Source: Allobranchiibius huperziae
GTDB taxonomy: Bacteria > Actinomycetota > Actinomycetes > Actinomycetales > Dermatophilaceae
Direction: 5' to 3'
DNA length: 64,000 nt
NCBI RefSeq assembly: GCF_013410455.1
Contig: NZ_JACCFW010000001.1
Coordinates: 3,488,929-3,552,928 of the forward strand
Part shown: positions 32,901 through 40,466 of the stretch, piece by piece
Layout of the letters: each line of letters starts with the position of its first letter
Position numbering within the stretch: the first letter of the stretch is position 1
The notes under the pieces: generated by a model
Seen by the model: the letters and a program-made list of their open reading frames with translations, nothing else
Told to the model about the DNA's origin: nothing
Database searches by the model: none
Translations under genes and position numbers: made by a program

Positions 32901-33368
32901 CTACTTCCTGACTTCCAGGACGGTCTGGCCGATCCGGACCCGGGTGCCCTCGCGCAACGGCACGTGCTGACCGATCGGGCGGTCGTTGATGAAGGTGCCG
33001 TTGGTGGAGCCGAGGTCGTCGATGAACCAGCTGTCGCCGTCGCGGTAGACCTGCGCGTGGCGGCCGGAGGCGAAGTCGTCCGACAGCACGAGGACGCACT
33101 CGGGGTTGCGGCCGATCAGGACGCCGCCGTCGGACAGGGGCACGCTGATGCCGCGCATCAGACCCTCGATGACGGCAAGGTGCGTCGGGCCACCACGCGG
33201 TGACCGGGCGGGGCGGCGTTCGTCGCGCAGCGGCTGGCGTCGGTTGTCGGCGCGGGCGCCACGGATGCCGTAGAGATCGCCGCGCATCACCCCGACGATG
33301 CTGAAGATGAACGCCCAGAGGGCGACCAACAGCCCGATGCGGATGACCGTGATCGTCAGTTCGCTCAC
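32901..33368 (-). CDS. fhaB: FHA domain protein FhaB (FipA)
   Basis: 155 residues: one N-terminal transmembrane helix (IRIGLLVALWAFIFSIVGVM), a basic linker, and a C-terminal FHA domain that binds phosphothreonine: GVLIGRNPECVLVLSDD, SGRHAQVYRD, LGSTNGTFINDRPI. In mycobacteria the homologue links kinase signalling to the division machinery. Its start overlaps the fhaA stop by 4 bases. Confidence 0.93.
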   Translation of the reverse strand: MSELTITVIRIGLLVALWAFIFSIVGVMRGDLYGIRGARADNRRQPLRDERRPARSPRGGPTHLAVIEGLMRGISVPLSDGGVLIGRNPECVLVLSDDFASGRHAQVYRDGDSWFIDDLGSTNGTFINDRPIGQHVPLREGTRVRIGQTVLEVRK

Positions 33369-34333
33369 CGGCGCCCGCCTTCGCGGAAGAGCAGGTGGGT
33401 GCGCCCCACGGTGATCCGGTCGCCGTCGTGCAGGTGGGCCCGGTCAATCGGGTCTCCGTTGACGAACGTACCGTTGGTGGAGCCGAGGTCACGCACCGTC
33501 ATCACCAGGTGCGGACCGTCGTTGGTGATGCGGATCTCGCTGTGCCGCCTGGAGATTCCCGGGTCGTCCAGCATGATGTCGGCGTCGTCGTCACGGCCGA
33601 TGACAGTAATGGCGCCGAGCAGCGGATAGCTGTCCCCGTCGATGATCAACGACGGACGCTGCTTGAAACGGCGGGGCGCGGCCGGGCTGGGGACGCGCGC
33701 GGCGCGCGGTTGCTCGGGCGCGGGATCGTCGTAGCCGGGGTGCTGCTGCATCGGCTGCTGGTGGTGCTGCGGCACCTGGTACTGCTGAGAAGGAGTCGGG
33801 TACTCCCAGGGCGGTGTCTGGTACTGCTGCGGCGCGGGTCCGTCGTCGTAGAGCGGTCGGCGACCCTCGTCCCACGGCTGGTCCTGGCGTGCCGAGGAGG
33901 GGTCGAACTCGTCGTACTGCCGCGGCTGCGGTCGCGGGGGCTGCGGTGCTTCCTGCACCTGCCGTGCGATGGACGGACGCAGGCGGAAGACGCCGGTCTC
34001 CAGCTCCGGGTCCGCGGCGAACTGCACCGACACCGGCCCGCCGGGCACGTAGCGCTGACTGTCGGCGTGCTCGGTCGCGCTCGCGATCAGCTCGTCGGTG
34101 ATGTCGTCGCGTGCCGCGTCGAGGCGCTCGAAGTCGCCGGGGCTGAGGTCGACGGTGAACAGGTTGGGCACCAGCGCGCGCTGCCCCTTCTTGGTGGCCG
34201 CCGCGCGGTCGTCCATCGCTCCGCGCATCGCGCTCGCGATCTCCACCGGCTGCACCTCGGAGCGGAAAGCCTTGGCGAACGCGCCGTTCACGCCCTCGGA
34301 CAGGCGGCGTTCGAGGTTGGAGAACAAACCCAT
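33365..34333 (-). CDS. fhaA: FHA domain protein FhaA (DUF3662-FHA)
   Basis: 322 residues. N-terminal DUF3662 domain (1-120: GLFSNLERRLSEGVNGAFAK, VPNLFTVDLSPGDFERL), a Gln/Pro/Tyr-rich flexible linker, and a C-terminal FHA domain (ITVIGRDDDADIMLDDPGIS, SRRHSEI, LGSTNGTFVNGDPI). In mycobacteria FhaA binds phosphorylated MviN and restrains wall synthesis. ATG 34333 is preferred over GTG 34336 because AGGAGG lies 5 bases before it and only 2 before the GTG. It is the first gene of the operon running down to pknB. Confidence 0.94.
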   Translation of the reverse strand: MGLFSNLERRLSEGVNGAFAKAFRSEVQPVEIASAMRGAMDDRAAATKKGQRALVPNLFTVDLSPGDFERLDAARDDITDELIASATEHADSQRYVPGGPVSVQFAADPELETGVFRLRPSIARQVQEAPQPPRPQPRQYDEFDPSSARQDQPWDEGRRPLYDDGPAPQQYQTPPWEYPTPSQQYQVPQHHQQPMQQHPGYDDPAPEQPRAARVPSPAAPRRFKQRPSLIIDGDSYPLLGAITVIGRDDDADIMLDDPGISRRHSEIRITNDGPHLVMTVRDLGSTNGTFVNGDPIDRAHLHDGDRITVGRTHLLFREGGRR

Positions 34334-34435
34334 CACTGCCTCCTGTTCCTCGTCGGGTCATGCCTCGGCGCCCAGCTGCGGACCCGCCTTACGCGGGCAG
34401 ACCGGAGTGCACGGCGTACGCCGCGGGCGTGCTCG

Positions 34436-34441
34436 ATCGTA
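34436..34441 (-). promoter_or_regulatory. Likely -10 box TACGAT of the fhaA-pknB operon
   Basis: TACGAT read leftward would start an mRNA near 34429, giving a leader of about 95 bases before fhaA. No clear -35 box is visible. Confidence 0.45.
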
Positions 34442-34550
34442 ACTGCGCCATGCGCGCGCGAGCCGCAGGCACGGTCACCTAGGGAGCAGCTGTGTATTGG
34501 GGGTGCGATGCCGCCCTGTCGTGTCGTCGGCCGGAGTCCGCGCCGCCGCG

Positions 34551-34590
34551 TGGAGTCGTCTCGCGCTCCATACGGCGCGCCACGACTCCA
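34551..34590. repeat. 40-nt palindrome, repeat family A copy 2
   Basis: The same 40-base length and 32/40 identity to the hairpin at 15657-15696. Outer arms TGGAGTCGT / ACGACTCCA pair perfectly and inner CGCGC / GCGCG pairs after a 2-base mismatch. Position 9/32 changes C-G to T-A between copies, a compensatory change. Confidence 0.7.
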
Positions 34591-34613
34591 CCTGTACGAC
34601 GTGGCACCCCGGT

Positions 34614-34642
34614 TTGGCGATCGCGGAGCCGTCAGGCAGACT
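34614..34642 (+). promoter_or_regulatory. Promoter of tRNA-Leu
   Basis: TTGGCG (34614-34619) and CAGACT (34637-34642) are 17 bases apart and would start transcription about 5 bases before the tRNA. Confidence 0.5.
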
Positions 34643-34654
34643 AGGGCGGCACTC

Positions 34655-34741
34655 GCGCGAGTGGCGGAATAGGCAGACGCGCACGGTTCAGGTCCGTGTG
34701 CCCGAAAGGGCGTGGGGGTTCAACTCCCCCCTCGCGCACCA
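34655..34741 (+). tRNA. tRNA-Leu (anticodon CAG), CCA encoded
   Basis: The acceptor stem GCGCGAG (34655-34661) pairs with CTCGCGC (34731-34737); the discriminator A and an encoded CCA follow. The anticodon stem CACGG/CCGTG encloses loop TTCAGGT, giving anticodon CAG, which reads CUG. A long variable arm (GTGCCCGAAAGGGCGT) marks a class II tRNA. The T arm is GGGGG TTCAACT CCCCC. A tRNA-Leu at the end of the fhaA-pknB block is conserved in actinobacteria. Confidence 0.97.
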
Positions 34742-34744
34742 GAT

Positions 34745-34781
34745 GAACGGCGGTTGCGACCACAGGTCGCAACCGCCGTTC
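34745..34781. terminator. Hairpin after tRNA-Leu, repeat family D copy 1
   Basis: A perfect 16-bp stem (34745-34760 with 34766-34781) and loop CACAG start 4 bases after the tRNA, between it and the convergent MmyB-type gene. Its arms closely match the hairpin at 50356-50393. Confidence 0.75.
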
Positions 34782-34819
34782 TGCGTGCTGAGAGTGCAGG
34801 CGTGGCGCGGCGAATCCGG

Positions 34820-35671
34820 TCAGAGGCTCTCGTTGGAGACCGATGTCGCCCAGTTGGCGAGCAGTGGGAGAACTCTCGCGGTGGGTGAGTCCGGTTCGAC
34901 GGTGTAGACCACCAGACGTTGATCCGGGTCGTGGGGGCCGACGACCGATTCGATCCCGAAGACCAGTGGCCCGGCGACAGGGTGGGCGACCCTCTTGGTC
35001 AGCGAGGTCCGGAAGGTGACCCCCTGGTCGTCCCACCATCGGGCGACGTCCGGATCACCATCGCGCAGCTCGCGAACGAGCGCCGTGAGGCGGCGGTCGT
35101 CAGGGCGGCGTCCGGCCTCGTAGCGCAGCGCTCCGACCGCGGACGCGGCGAAGCCGTCCCAATTGGTGATGCGTTCGCGAGCGCCAGGGTCGAGCAACAA
35201 CCACCGGGCGAACGACGCTCCGGGCTCCGCAGACCAGCCGAGGACCTCCCGCAGCAGCCCGTTGCCGGCGAGCACCTCCGAGCGGGGTCCGAGCAGCAAC
35301 GTCGGCACCTGGTCCAGTTGCGCCATCAGCCGGAGCATTCCGGGGTTGGCATGCACCGGGAGGTCGGGCGCGACCCGTCGCCGCGGCGAGGTGGGTGCGG
35401 CGAGATTGCGCAGGTGCTGGGCCTCGAGGTCGTCGAGCTGCAGGGCGCGCGACAGGGCATCGACCACGTCGTCGGTGACGGTGTGCTGGCGGCCCTGCTC
35501 CAGACGGCTGTAGTGGTCGGGGCTCAGCCCGGCAAGGACCGCCAGTTCCTCCTTGCGCAGACCCGGCACCCGACGCGGTCCGGGGAAGGCATCGATCCCT
35601 GCCTGCGCCGGGGTGAGGCGGTCGCGGCGGGAGCGCAGGAATGCACCCAACGGGGAACGATCGGTGGGCAT
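34820..35671 (-). CDS. MmyB-type helix-turn-helix transcriptional regulator
   Basis: 283 residues. N-terminal XRE helix-turn-helix (about 10-85: PLGAFLRSRRDRLTPAQAG, RKEELAVLAGLSPDHYSRLE) and a C-terminal MmyB-like ligand-binding domain (residues 110-275) with WLLLDPGARERITNWD. Such proteins often control a divergent short-chain dehydrogenase and may sense fatty acids or related lipids. TACCGT ends 7 bases before ATG 35671, so the mRNA should be leaderless. The divergent SDR gene starts 102 bases away and the shared gap contains a 17-bp palindrome. Confidence 0.92.
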   Translation of the reverse strand: MPTDRSPLGAFLRSRRDRLTPAQAGIDAFPGPRRVPGLRKEELAVLAGLSPDHYSRLEQGRQHTVTDDVVDALSRALQLDDLEAQHLRNLAAPTSPRRRVAPDLPVHANPGMLRLMAQLDQVPTLLLGPRSEVLAGNGLLREVLGWSAEPGASFARWLLLDPGARERITNWDGFAASAVGALRYEAGRRPDDRRLTALVRELRDGDPDVARWWDDQGVTFRTSLTKRVAHPVAGPLVFGIESVVGPHDPDQRLVVYTVEPDSPTARVLPLLANWATSVSNESL

Positions 35672-35678
35672 GGGCACC

Positions 35679-35684
35679 ACGGTA
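35679..35684 (-). promoter_or_regulatory. -10 box TACCGT of leaderless MmyB-type gene
   Basis: Seven bases separate the box from ATG 35671. Confidence 0.6.
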
Positions 35685-35706
35685 GGCGCAGCGGACGCCG
35701 TCAGCG

Positions 35707-35723
35707 TGGGCATGCCGTGCCCA
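35707..35723. promoter_or_regulatory. Candidate operator in MmyB/SDR intergenic region
   Basis: TGGGCATGCCGTGCCCA is a 17-bp inverted repeat with 6-base arms, roughly midway between the two divergent genes, the expected place for an autoregulated repressor. A related TGGGCATGGGCA lies over the regulator start at 35665-35676. Confidence 0.5.
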
Positions 35724-35773
35724 GGCACTGCTCGCCCTGGCGCCCCCATTCGCAGAGCCGTTGACTGACACGC

Positions 35774-36508
35774 ATGACCGACACCACAGCAGCACGCACC
35801 GTCCTCGTGACCGGCTCGACCAGCGGCATCGGCGCCGCGACCGCCCGCACCCTCGCCGCTGCCGGGTGGCGCCTCGTCGTCACCGGACGCGACGCGACCC
35901 GGGGTGACTCCGTCGTGGACGAGATCGCCACGGCCGGCGGCCACGCGGTCTTCGTGGCCTCGGACCTGTCCGCCGCACCGGAGGACCTGCGTGCTTTCGC
36001 CACCTCCGCGATCGACGCCGTGGTCCACAACGCCGCGCTCTGCCCGCCCGTCGACACGGTGTCACTCAGCGACGCCGACCTGGAGGCCACGCTGGCCGTC
36101 AACATCCGCGCACCCCACGTGCTGACCGCCGCGCTCGCCCCGGCGATGGCCGAGCGCGGCGCCGGCGGGATCGTCGTCATCGGATCGTGGATGGCGCATG
36201 TGGGCCACGCCTTCGTCGGCCTCTACTCGGCGACCAAGGCGGCCGAGATCCAGCTGGCCCGCAGCTGGGCCGCGAAGTTCGGGCCGCGCGGCGTACGCGT
36301 CAACACGGTGTCACCCGGCGCCACCCGGACCCCCATCAACGCAGCCGACGACGACGTCATCGCGACGATGACGTCGGGGACGCCCGCCGGCCGTCCTGGC
36401 ACACCTGAGGAGATCGCTGCCGCCGTGACATGGGTGCTGTCCGATGCCGCGGCCTACCTGCACGGGGCCGAACTCGCCGTCGACGGAGGGATCACCGCGA
36501 CCCGCTGA
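35774..36508 (+). CDS. SDR family oxidoreductase, partner of the MmyB-type regulator
   Basis: 244 residues, classical SDR. The cofactor loop is VTGSTSGIGAATA, followed by VTGRDATRG (Arg favouring NADP), VHNAAL, Ser in VVIGSWMAHVG, Tyr-Lys in LYSATKAAEIQ, and VNTVSPGATRTP. TTGACT ends 7 bases before ATG 35774, a possible weak leaderless -10. It is divergent from the MmyB-type regulator and is very likely its target. Substrate unknown. Confidence 0.92.
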   Translation: MTDTTAARTVLVTGSTSGIGAATARTLAAAGWRLVVTGRDATRGDSVVDEIATAGGHAVFVASDLSAAPEDLRAFATSAIDAVVHNAALCPPVDTVSLSDADLEATLAVNIRAPHVLTAALAPAMAERGAGGIVVIGSWMAHVGHAFVGLYSATKAAEIQLARSWAAKFGPRGVRVNTVSPGATRTPINAADDDVIATMTSGTPAGRPGTPEEIAAAVTWVLSDAAAYLHGAELAVDGGITATR

Positions 36509-36525
36509 GTGCGGGGGCGGCGAGC

Positions 36526-36888
36526 TCAGATGCTCTCGACGACGGCCGTGAGATCTCCGCCCGCGTCGCCGGTGTTGACCACGCCCGCCGGCTCGAGCAA
36601 CAGCGCCCGGACTTCGCTGTCGGCGCGAGGGCAGTGCTCCACCCCGCGCGGCACGACGTAGAGCTGCCCGGGACGCAGCGTGATGTCGCGGTCGCGCAGC
36701 TGAATGGTGAGTTCGCCGTCGAGGACGAGGAACAACTCGTCGGTGTCCTCGTGGGAGTGCCAGACGAAGTCGCCCTCGACCTTGACGATCTTCACGTCGT
36801 AGTCGTTGATCCGGGCGACCAGCTTGGGTGACCAGTGCTCGGTGAAGTGACTGAACTTCTCGTCCAGGTCGACCGCGTCATCCGTCAT
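36526..36888 (-). CDS. Cupin domain protein
   Basis: 120 residues, one small beta barrel. FVWHSHEDTDELFLVLDGEL supplies the metal ligands H-x-H-x4-E of cupin motif 1, and GQLYVVPRGVEHCPRAD supplies the His of motif 2. Such stand-alone cupins can be isomerases, dioxygenases or sugar-binding proteins; nothing here selects one. CAGACT ends 6 bases before ATG 36888. It is convergent with the SDR gene (17-base gap). Confidence 0.88.
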   Translation of the reverse strand: MTDDAVDLDEKFSHFTEHWSPKLVARINDYDVKIVKVEGDFVWHSHEDTDELFLVLDGELTIQLRDRDITLRPGQLYVVPRGVEHCPRADSEVRALLLEPAGVVNTGDAGGDLTAVVESI

Positions 36889-36923
36889 GAATCCAGTCTG
36901 CCGTCGAAATCGCCAGCAGGGAG

Positions 36924-37117
36924 TCAGTCGTCGGCCTCGACGGCGAAGGTGTTGCCATCCGGATCCTGGAACCAGGCGATGCGACCGCCGTCCTCGATGG
37001 CGGCACTGGGGCCCGACTGCGCGAGCGGCAACCCCAGTCGGCCTTCGTAGAACTCGGCTGCGGTGTGGTGTCGGACACGGCGATCGATGCCCTGACCGGG
37101 AAGTCGCTCAACGACAT
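36924..37117 (-). pseudogene. Remnant of a VOC/glyoxalase-fold gene (frameshift and internal deletion)
   Basis: From ATG 37117 the frame reads MSLSDFPVRASIAVSD, a typical VOC N terminus. A one-base loss near 37066 moves the sense into another frame that reads HTAAEFYEGRLGLPLAQSGP and ends IAWFQDPDGNTFAVEADD at stop 36926-36924. The middle of the domain, about 60-70 residues, is missing. A TAACGT box 6 bases before the ATG shows the promoter is still recognisable. Intact members have about 120 residues. Confidence 0.75.
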
Positions 37118-37149
37118 CGACTCACGTTATCCGCCGCCCTCAGTCGGGG

Positions 37150-37575
37150 CTAGACGCCGGAGGGATCCGCGCCCAGTACGCGGTCGAGCAGACTTGCGAA
37201 CTGCTCGAGCTCGTCGGGTGTGAGCCCGTCGAACGAGGTCTCGACAACCGTGGCGACCGCCTTCTGACCGGCTTGACGCAGCTGCTCACCCTCGGCGGTG
37301 ATCCGGTGTCGCACGGCTCGACCCGGGCCCGGTACCCGTTCGATCAGTCCCCGATCGGCCATCCGCACGGCCAGTGACCCGAACGACTGGTCCGTCTGGA
37401 AGGTGAGCACTGCGAGCTCGTGCAGGGAGGCGTCCGGACGTTCGCGCAGGTGTCGCAGGGTGTCCCACTGGATGAGCGAGAGTCCCAGCGGTGCAAGGGC
37501 TTTGGTCAGCCTGCGGTGGTGTCGGTACTGCAACCGTTTGACAGCGAGCGCGACGTTCGCCGGGGAGGGATCCAT
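37150..37575 (-). CDS. MarR family transcriptional regulator
   Basis: 141 residues, winged helix-turn-helix. LSLIQWDTLRHLRERPDASL leads to the recognition region ELAVLTFQTDQSFGSLAVRM and the wing GRAVRHRITAEGEQL. TATCTT ends 7 bases before ATG 37575, so it should be leaderless. Two copies of an AT-rich 10-bp palindrome occupy the 56-base gap to the divergent hydrolase gene and are its probable binding sites. Confidence 0.92.
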   Translation of the reverse strand: MDPSPANVALAVKRLQYRHHRRLTKALAPLGLSLIQWDTLRHLRERPDASLHELAVLTFQTDQSFGSLAVRMADRGLIERVPGPGRAVRHRITAEGEQLRQAGQKAVATVVETSFDGLTPDELEQFASLLDRVLGADPSGV

Positions 37576-37582
37576 CCGGTCA

Positions 37583-37588
37583 AAGATA
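37583..37588 (-). promoter_or_regulatory. -10 box TATCTT of leaderless MarR gene
   Basis: Seven bases separate it from ATG 37575. Confidence 0.55.
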
Positions 37589-37598
37589 GCGACCGTTG

Positions 37599-37622
37599 CT
37601 TATATAAGTAAGCTTATATAAG
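37599..37622. promoter_or_regulatory. MarR double operator, CTTATATAAG twice
   Basis: The perfect palindrome CTTATATAAG occurs at 37599-37608 and 37613-37622, centres 14 bases apart, in an AT-rich island within high-GC DNA. The right copy overlaps the hydrolase -10 box TAAGGT (37619-37624), so binding should block it. Confidence 0.75.
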
Positions 37623-37624
37623 GT
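37619..37624 (+). promoter_or_regulatory. -10 box TAAGGT of leaderless hydrolase gene
   Basis: Seven bases separate it from ATG 37632; it supports this start over the internal ATG 37683. Confidence 0.5.
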
Positions 37625-37631
37625 TACTTGT

Positions 37632-38429
37632 ATGACGAAGACACCCTCCGCCGCGGTGGTCCGGCCGACGAGAAGCGCCACCATGACCCTCCGTGACCGG
37701 GACGATGTGCACATCACCGTCGATGACATCGACCGCACATCCCCGTTCCTCCTCCTGCACGGCGGCGGCGGCCCGCTGACGATGACCGGCTTCGCGCACC
37801 TGCTCGCCGAGCGGACTCACGCGCGGGTGTTGCTGCCGACCCATCCCGGTTTCGGTGGCACCACGCGCCCCGACACCCTCGCCTCGACCAGGGACCTGGC
37901 CGCCGCGTACGTCGAGCTCATCGACCAGCTCGACCTGGCAGACCTGACCCTGATCGGCAATTCCTTCGGCGGCTGGCTGGCGGCGGAGATCGCGCTGCTG
38001 AGCTCCGCCCGGGTCAGGGGAATCGTCATCCTGGACGGTGTCGGTCTGCAGGTCGACGGCCACCCGCCCACCGACGTGCGCGGCCTCGCCCCCGCCGAAC
38101 TGGCCGCCCTGTCGTTCCACGACCCGGCCAAGTCCCCGGCGGCGCGGGCTCCGGGAGGCAGCGGACCGAGCCCCGACATCCAGGCCCTCATGGCGTATGC
38201 GGGGGAGGCGATGACCGACCCGACTCTGGGCGACCGGCTCGCCGACCTGGAGCTGCCCGTGCAGGTGATCTGGGGGGAGAGCGACGGCATCGTCGACCCG
38301 GACTACGGCAGGGCGTACGCCGCCGCCATTCCCGGATCGACCTTCACCCTGCTGGCCCGCACCGGTCACCTGCCCCAGCTCGAGACCCCCGAGGAGCTCC
38401 TCGACGTGATCCTCGACATCGACCGGTGA
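37632..38429 (+). CDS. Alpha/beta hydrolase, MarR-controlled
   Basis: 265 residues. LLLHGGGGPLTM is the oxyanion region, LIGNSFGGWLAAEIALL is the nucleophile elbow with Ser, VIWGESDGIVD supplies the Asp and LLARTGHLPQLETPEEL the His. The fold is a classic serine hydrolase with a small lid; related proteins cleave esters, lactones or C-C bonds. It is divergent from the MarR gene with shared operators, suggesting induction by a small aromatic or lipophilic compound. Confidence 0.9.
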   Translation: MTKTPSAAVVRPTRSATMTLRDRDDVHITVDDIDRTSPFLLLHGGGGPLTMTGFAHLLAERTHARVLLPTHPGFGGTTRPDTLASTRDLAAAYVELIDQLDLADLTLIGNSFGGWLAAEIALLSSARVRGIVILDGVGLQVDGHPPTDVRGLAPAELAALSFHDPAKSPAARAPGGSGPSPDIQALMAYAGEAMTDPTLGDRLADLELPVQVIWGESDGIVDPDYGRAYAAAIPGSTFTLLARTGHLPQLETPEELLDVILDIDR

Positions 38430-38456
38430 CGAGCTCGCCCGAGGGCGTAGCGACGA

Positions 38457-38939
38457 CTACCGCGCGAGGGCAGCTCCGGTCCATCTCTCGTCAGCGCTGA
38501 CATCCATCGCTATGTCGAGCCATGCCGGCAGCGTCGATGACGGCGTGTCTCCGTCATCGATCTCGGCGAGGAGCGTGCCGTCTTCCAACTCGTCGACAGC
38601 GATCTGCCAGTCCTCGCGCGACACCCGGTGCCGGACCTTCTGCAACGTGCGGGCGGGAAGCTGTCGAAGCAACGCCCACTCCGCGTCGTCGAGGTACATC
38701 GAGGTGCAGGCCACTGCGGCCGGCCCGTCCGTGAGACGCACCTTGTGCCCCAGCTTGCGCACGCGGCGACCGTCCGGCCACACCATCTCCCGAAGACGAA
38801 GCCTGGACCCCTCGACATACCGATCCGTGATCTGTATCGACTCGACCACACCTTCGGGGATGGAGTTCACGAGAAAACGTCGCTCTCTCTCCACCACTGC
38901 GTATTTCAACGACATCGCCACCACGCCATGCTCGCTCAT
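38457..38939 (-). CDS. CYTH-like domain protein
   Basis: 160 residues. YAVVERERRFLVNSIPEGVV carries an E-x-E-R-x-F-L-V segment equivalent to the E-x-E-x-K opening of CYTH domains, which bind triphosphates and divalent metals. ITDRYVEGSRLRLREMVWPD, LGHKVRL and IAVDELEDGTLLAEIDDGD continue the tunnel-lining pattern. Members include inorganic triphosphatases, thiamine triphosphatases and adenylate cyclases. ATG 38939 gives the full frame; ATG 38915 (MSLKYAVVERER) is an equally plausible start. Neither has a clear ribosome site. Confidence 0.8.
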   Translation of the reverse strand: MSEHGVVAMSLKYAVVERERRFLVNSIPEGVVESIQITDRYVEGSRLRLREMVWPDGRRVRKLGHKVRLTDGPAAVACTSMYLDDAEWALLRQLPARTLQKVRHRVSREDWQIAVDELEDGTLLAEIDDGDTPSSTLPAWLDIAMDVSADERWTGAALAR

Positions 38940-38989
38940 GGCCCGACGTGTTGCTCGCGGTCGGTGCGACGTCGGTGGAGACTCGCGCC

Positions 38990-39535
38990 ATGGAGTTCTT
39001 CTGCTTCCACCGGGACCGACCTGGTTCGGGGCCTCTGCGTCGTCAGATCCTTGAACAGCACTGGACGTACATGGATTCGTTCGAGGATGCGCTGAGGGTG
39101 CGCGGCCCCGCCTTCGATGCGGGCGATGAGCTGGTGGGAAGCGTGCACGTCGTGGACCTCGACGGACCGGCGCACGCGCGGGCGTTCGCGTTCGACGAAC
39201 CGAGCTACCAGATCGGTGCGTACCGAGAGGTGATGCTGCGGCGGTGGCACAACGCGCTCGGGCGATCGATGTGGGAGTACCCCCACCTGGACGAGCCGGA
39301 GGGGCTGTTCCTGGTCATGGGCTTCGAGCCCGATCCTCGAGCTCCGTTCGAGGACGAGCTGCCGAACGCCGATCTCGTCGCCTTCGGTCACCTCCTCAGC
39401 GACGACGGTTCGTGGCAGCTCGGCACGGTCGCCATCGTGCGCGCCATGGACATCGACAATGCCGGCTCGCTGCTTCACGGCCGCGGCTTGATCGGTGTGG
39501 AAGCGCACGGATGGACGTTCGGCGGCCGCCCATGA
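38990..39535 (+). CDS. YCII-related domain protein
   Basis: 181 residues from ATG 38990, chosen because the domain begins at once (MEFFCFHRDRPGSGPLRRQI) and GTGGAG lies about 10 bases upstream. EQHWTYMDSFEDALRVRGPA and DGPAHARAFAFDEPSYQIGA have the H-x-x-Y and D-x-P-y-x-x-a-G pattern of YCII proteins, small ferredoxin-fold proteins with a His-Asp pair. An 80-residue C-terminal extension (MWEYPHLDEPEGLFLVMGFE onward) is not a domain I recognise. It is divergent from the CYTH gene. Confidence 0.72.
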   Translation: MEFFCFHRDRPGSGPLRRQILEQHWTYMDSFEDALRVRGPAFDAGDELVGSVHVVDLDGPAHARAFAFDEPSYQIGAYREVMLRRWHNALGRSMWEYPHLDEPEGLFLVMGFEPDPRAPFEDELPNADLVAFGHLLSDDGSWQLGTVAIVRAMDIDNAGSLLHGRGLIGVEAHGWTFGGRP

Positions 39536-39644
39536 CTCAGCCACGGCGGCGTTCGCGGACGACCTACTCGCACTGCGGCGAAAGATCGCACGAATGTGGC
39601 GAGTACTTCAGCGCATGAAACTGCCGTAGCACCGAGGGCTTGCG

Positions 39645-40466
39645 CTACCTCAACCCCAGAGCATCACGGATCGCGGGCCAAGCACGTTCCCCTAAGCGCT
39701 TCGCAGCACCCGGATCGCCACCAACGCGGTAGCCGCGCATCAGATTCGGGGCACGCTCTCCGGGGAGAACGATCGGATGGCCCGCGGCGGGATCCTCGAC
39801 GACGACTGTCTTCAGGCCGTGCTGGACTCGACGAGCTGCGATGGCGCGTGCAGCCGACACGCTCGGCCATACCTGGTCGTCGCCGCCAGCGACAAGGACG
39901 AGGTCGCCGCGGAACAGTTCAACGGGGATGCGGGCGGCATCCACCGTGGCAACGCCCGCGCTCTCGCGGCTGAGCTGATAGAGCGGCGCGAATGCAGGAG
40001 TCCCTTCGCCAGGCACCCAGCTGCGATCGAGCGGCACGAATGGCACGGGCTCCCCACGCCACGTCCACTTGCTGCGTCGTGGATCGTCATCATGCTCGTG
40101 CTGGCCCTCCCACGCGACATCCGTGGGAGCCAGTGCGATGACCGTGTCGACACGCGAGTCCCGGACCGCGGTCAGGAGCGCGGCCTCGGCGCCGTACGAG
40201 AGGCCGACCACACCTACCCGATCACTGGCCGGCACCAGGAGGCTGATCGCGTCGACGAACGTCTCGAGGGGCACCTCGCAAGGCACGACCGGCTGGCCGT
40301 CCCCTCCGAACCATCGGATTGCCAACGCAGTGGCACCCGCTGCTGCCAGAGCGTCTGCGCGCCCCGCATCCAGTCGGCCGCTCGAGCCCGCTAGAACAAG
40401 GACGCCGACGCCAGTCGGATTCTCGGGGCGCGACCAGTGGATGTCGGCCTCTGCGAGGGTCACCAT
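39645..40466 (-). CDS. Alpha/beta hydrolase, BAAT/dienelactone hydrolase-like
   Basis: 273 residues. VGVLVLAGSSGRLD is the oxyanion region and VGVVGLSYGAEAALLTAV the nucleophile elbow. VLVAGGDDQVWPSVSA supplies Asp, and EDPAAGHPIVLPGE the His, matching the C-terminal domain of bile-acid-CoA/acyl-CoA thioesterase-like hydrolases. No signal peptide. ATG 40466 lies inside a 20-bp inverted repeat that duplicates this start region in reverse. Substrate unknown. Confidence 0.85.
   Translation of the reverse strand: MVTLAEADIHWSRPENPTGVGVLVLAGSSGRLDAGRADALAAAGATALAIRWFGGDGQPVVPCEVPLETFVDAISLLVPASDRVGVVGLSYGAEAALLTAVRDSRVDTVIALAPTDVAWEGQHEHDDDPRRSKWTWRGEPVPFVPLDRSWVPGEGTPAFAPLYQLSRESAGVATVDAARIPVELFRGDLVLVAGGDDQVWPSVSAARAIAARRVQHGLKTVVVEDPAAGHPIVLPGERAPNLMRGYRVGGDPGAAKRLGERAWPAIRDALGLR

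Larger units (their letters stand above)
34337..34654. other. Intergenic control region between fhaA and tRNA-Leu
   Basis: These 318 bases hold the fhaA operon leader with a small hairpin (CCCGC/GCGGG near 34384-34398), its likely -10 box, repeat A copy 2 and the tRNA promoter. No convincing reading frame is seen. Confidence 0.6.
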
